Positions 6,060 through 6,927 of a stretch of 6,927 nucleotides of DNA are shown one piece after another (the stretch's first letter is position 1; every line of letters starts with the position of its first letter). Below the pieces are notes generated by a model. It did no database searches and was not told where the DNA came from. It was given only the letters and a program-made list of their open reading frames with translations. The position numbers were made by a program, and so were the translations under genes. The DNA is taken from assembly GCA_021200895.1 (NCBI GenBank), contig JAJQFX010000160.1, forward strand, positions 1 to 6,927, in the 5' to 3' direction. This stretch comes from Clostridiales bacterium (GTDB taxonomy: Bacteria; Bacillota; Clostridia; Oscillospirales; Oscillospiraceae).

Positions 6060-6098
6060 CCCTTGCGCCTCATACCTGAGCGCTGGGGCTTGTAAGGG
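6060..6098 (+). other. Second structured element downstream of the acyltransferase gene
   Basis: CCCTT (6060-6064) can pair with AAGGG (6094-6098). Inside it, 6065-6072 pairs with 6077-6083 over seven pairs with one bulged C and a TACC tetraloop. Together with the preceding hairpin this makes a compact structured tail. No U tract follows. The rest of the gap to the next promoter (6099-6190) is AT-rich and holds nothing else I can name. Confidence 0.3.
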
Positions 6099-6194
6099 CA
6101 GTTCTTCTGGGGAAAGATTGCCAAAAAACAACATTTTGCTGCATATTTTACTATTTATTCGCCTTATTTCTGTCAAAATTTGTCTTGAGAATGA

Positions 6195-6223
6195 TTGACA
6201 TACTGTGGGATAAATGGTATAGT
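6195..6223 (+). promoter_or_regulatory. Strong extended -10 promoter for the exported acidic protein
   Basis: TTGACA (6195-6200) is a perfect -35. After exactly 17 bases comes TATAGT (6218-6223), preceded by TGG at 6215-6217, an extended -10. The upstream stretch 6121-6180 is rich in A and T runs, as in an UP element. Transcription should begin near 6230, about 30 bases before the ATG. This is the best promoter in the window, and it makes the last gene an independent transcription unit. Confidence 0.8.
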
Positions 6224-6247
6224 AACATATGTATATATAATTAAACT

Positions 6248-6254
6248 GGGGAGG
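6248..6254 (+). promoter_or_regulatory. Strong ribosome-binding site of the exported acidic protein
   Basis: GGGGAGG ends six bases before the ATG at 6261, a near-ideal Shine-Dalgarno and spacing. With the strong promoter just upstream it predicts high expression, and it fixes the start of a gene that has no stop codon within the window. Confidence 0.8.
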
Positions 6255-6260
6255 CAGCTT

Positions 6261-6927
6261 ATGAAACATTACTTACCGAGGCGGCTCATCGCCTTAGCCC
6301 TTTCTGGTGCGATGGTGCTTTCAATGATGTGCACAGCCTTTGCAACGGAAACCGGGGCGACCGACACAGACCCCTTTGACTTTTCTTCCGAATCTGCTGT
6401 AGAGGCTGAGGAGGGATCTGAATCCGACGAAGCAGCGTCTGAGGAAGAGGCAGTTTCTGACGCTGCGGAGAGCGAAGAAACCGGTACGGAATCCGACGAA
6501 GCAGCGTCTGAGGAAGGCGAAGCGTCTGATACGGCGGAGAGCGAGGAGAGCAGCACGGAGGCGGAAGCCAGCACAGAGTCCGACAGCGAGACAGTCACGG
6601 TGAGCAGCGCAAGCGCTGCCGCGGCAGTATCTGAAGAGGATACGGAAACAACCTCCGAAGAAACGGTCAGCGCCGTAGCAGTCGCCTCCGAGGATGATAC
6701 CAGCAGCAGCGTTGCAGCCGTTTCGGAAGAAGCAGATACTACGGTACAAATCACCAGCAGCGGTGTGAAGAACGGCCTCCTCTATGTGAATGGCTCCCTC
6801 TACACCGGCTATTACATGACCAGCGATGGCACCATGTACGAGGTCACAAATGGTGTTTATACCAAGTACAGTGGCCTGACCTCCGGCAGCAGTACCTACG
6901 TTTCTTCCTCCGACAAGAAGCTCTATC
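6261..6927 (+). CDS. Exported Ser/Glu/Asp-rich protein with aromatic-Gly repeats (3' partial)
   Basis: The frame is open to the window edge: 222 complete codons and no stop, so the C-terminus is missing. Residues 1-28 form a signal peptide: a basic start (K2, R7, R8), a hydrophobic core from L9 to M23, and a likely cleavage after AFA at 26-28. The Cys at 24 is not in a proper lipobox. Residues 29-168 are low-complexity, made almost entirely of Ser, Glu, Ala, Thr, Asp and Val, with no Lys, Arg or His between R8 and K170. They include two copies of a 23-residue repeat (54-76, 77-99). From residue 171 the composition changes to Gly, Tyr, Asn and Thr, with two units resembling the aromatic-Gly repeats of cell-wall or choline-binding proteins (G172-Y184, G190-Y203). 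I read this as an acidic stalk followed by the start of a wall- or carbohydrate-binding region, at or beyond the cell surface. It has its own promoter. A role with the upstream polysaccharide genes is only suggested by proximity. I do not recognise a named family. Confidence 0.85.
   Translation, partial: MKHYLPRRLIALALSGAMVLSMMCTAFATETGATDTDPFDFSSESAVEAEEGSESDEAASEEEAVSDAAESEETGTESDEAASEEGEASDTAESEESSTEAEASTESDSETVTVSSASAAAAVSEEDTETTSEETVSAVAVASEDDTSSSVAAVSEEADTTVQITSSGVKNGLLYVNGSLYTGYYMTSDGTMYEVTNGVYTKYSGLTSGSSTYVSSSDKKLY
6420..6557 (+). repeat. Two tandem 69-base repeats in the acidic stalk
   Basis: The first unit is 6420-6488 and the second 6489-6557, each 23 codons. Their first 28 bases (6420-6447 and 6489-6516) are identical, including every codon choice, and 17 of 23 residues match overall. 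Both begin ESDEAASEE and share AESEE near the end. This points to a fairly recent in-frame duplication that could vary in copy number among strains. Confidence 0.85.
6774..6875 (+). repeat. Aromatic-Gly repeat pair, possible wall-binding units
   Basis: Residues 172-184 and 190-203 of the exported protein share the pattern G-x-x-Y, then Val, then N-G, then Y-T-x-Y, about 18 residues apart. The second unit has two small insertions before its N-G. A Y213/Y222 pair after them may start a third, diverged unit that runs off the window. The pattern resembles cell-wall-binding repeats of Gram-positive proteins, but the family assignment is uncertain. Confidence 0.5.

Noticed and set aside
5970..6269. 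Minus-strand 99-codon frame over the gap between the acyltransferase and exported-protein genes
   Set aside because: No ribosome-binding site or recognisable domain, and it spans a promoter, a terminator-like hairpin and the end of a real gene.
6333..6335. Cys at residue 24 of the exported protein as a lipoprotein attachment site
   Set aside because: The preceding residues are Ser-Met-Met, which do not fit the lipobox, and a standard signal peptidase site (AFA) follows at 26-28.
6269..6754. Minus-strand open frames of 161 and 142 codons opposite the acidic stalk
   Set aside because: Reverse reading of Ser/Glu/Ala codon repeats gives low-complexity Ser- or Arg/Phe-rich sequence. The + strand has a strong promoter, a ribosome-binding site, a signal peptide and a continuous frame.

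Overview
The window looks like part of a cell-surface polysaccharide locus from a Gram-positive, GC-rich anaerobe of the class Clostridia. A member of Oscillospiraceae or a relative is my best guess. This placement is inferred from GC-rich third positions, strong Shine-Dalgarno sites, two TTGACA promoters with extended -10 elements, a Firmicutes-style signal peptide, and an acidic Ser/Glu-rich exported protein with aromatic-Gly repeats. No rRNA or marker gene is present to confirm it.

All four supportable genes lie on the + strand. Positions 1-216 hold a good promoter (84-113) and an untranslated leader with a hairpin. Positions 217-3504 encode a 1095-residue protein with three consecutive family-2 glycosyltransferase modules, a charged helical region and a basic tail. 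After 29 bases comes a UDP-glucose 6-dehydrogenase (3534-4832). A 163-base gap with two predicted RNA structures separates it from a ten-helix acyltransferase-3 membrane protein (4996-6039). A GC-rich hairpin starts at the acyltransferase stop codon. Positions 6040-6260 carry the strongest promoter of the window (6195-6223). It drives an exported Ser/Glu/Asp-rich protein (6261 onward) whose 3' end runs off the window.

The first three genes make sense together. The dehydrogenase makes UDP-glucuronate, the triple glycosyltransferase could assemble a glycan from it and other sugars, and the acyltransferase could O-acylate that glycan at the membrane. The product and the sugars are not identifiable from sequence alone. 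The fourth gene has its own promoter and is probably a separate unit encoding a wall-associated protein with an acidic stalk.

I see no CRISPR array, tRNA, rRNA, insertion sequence or phage gene. I found no clear evidence of a wholly new system. The most unusual items are the three-module glycosyltransferase with its charged-helix tail, a hairpin that would bury the acyltransferase ribosome-binding site, and an exported protein with 161 consecutive residues lacking Lys, Arg and His.
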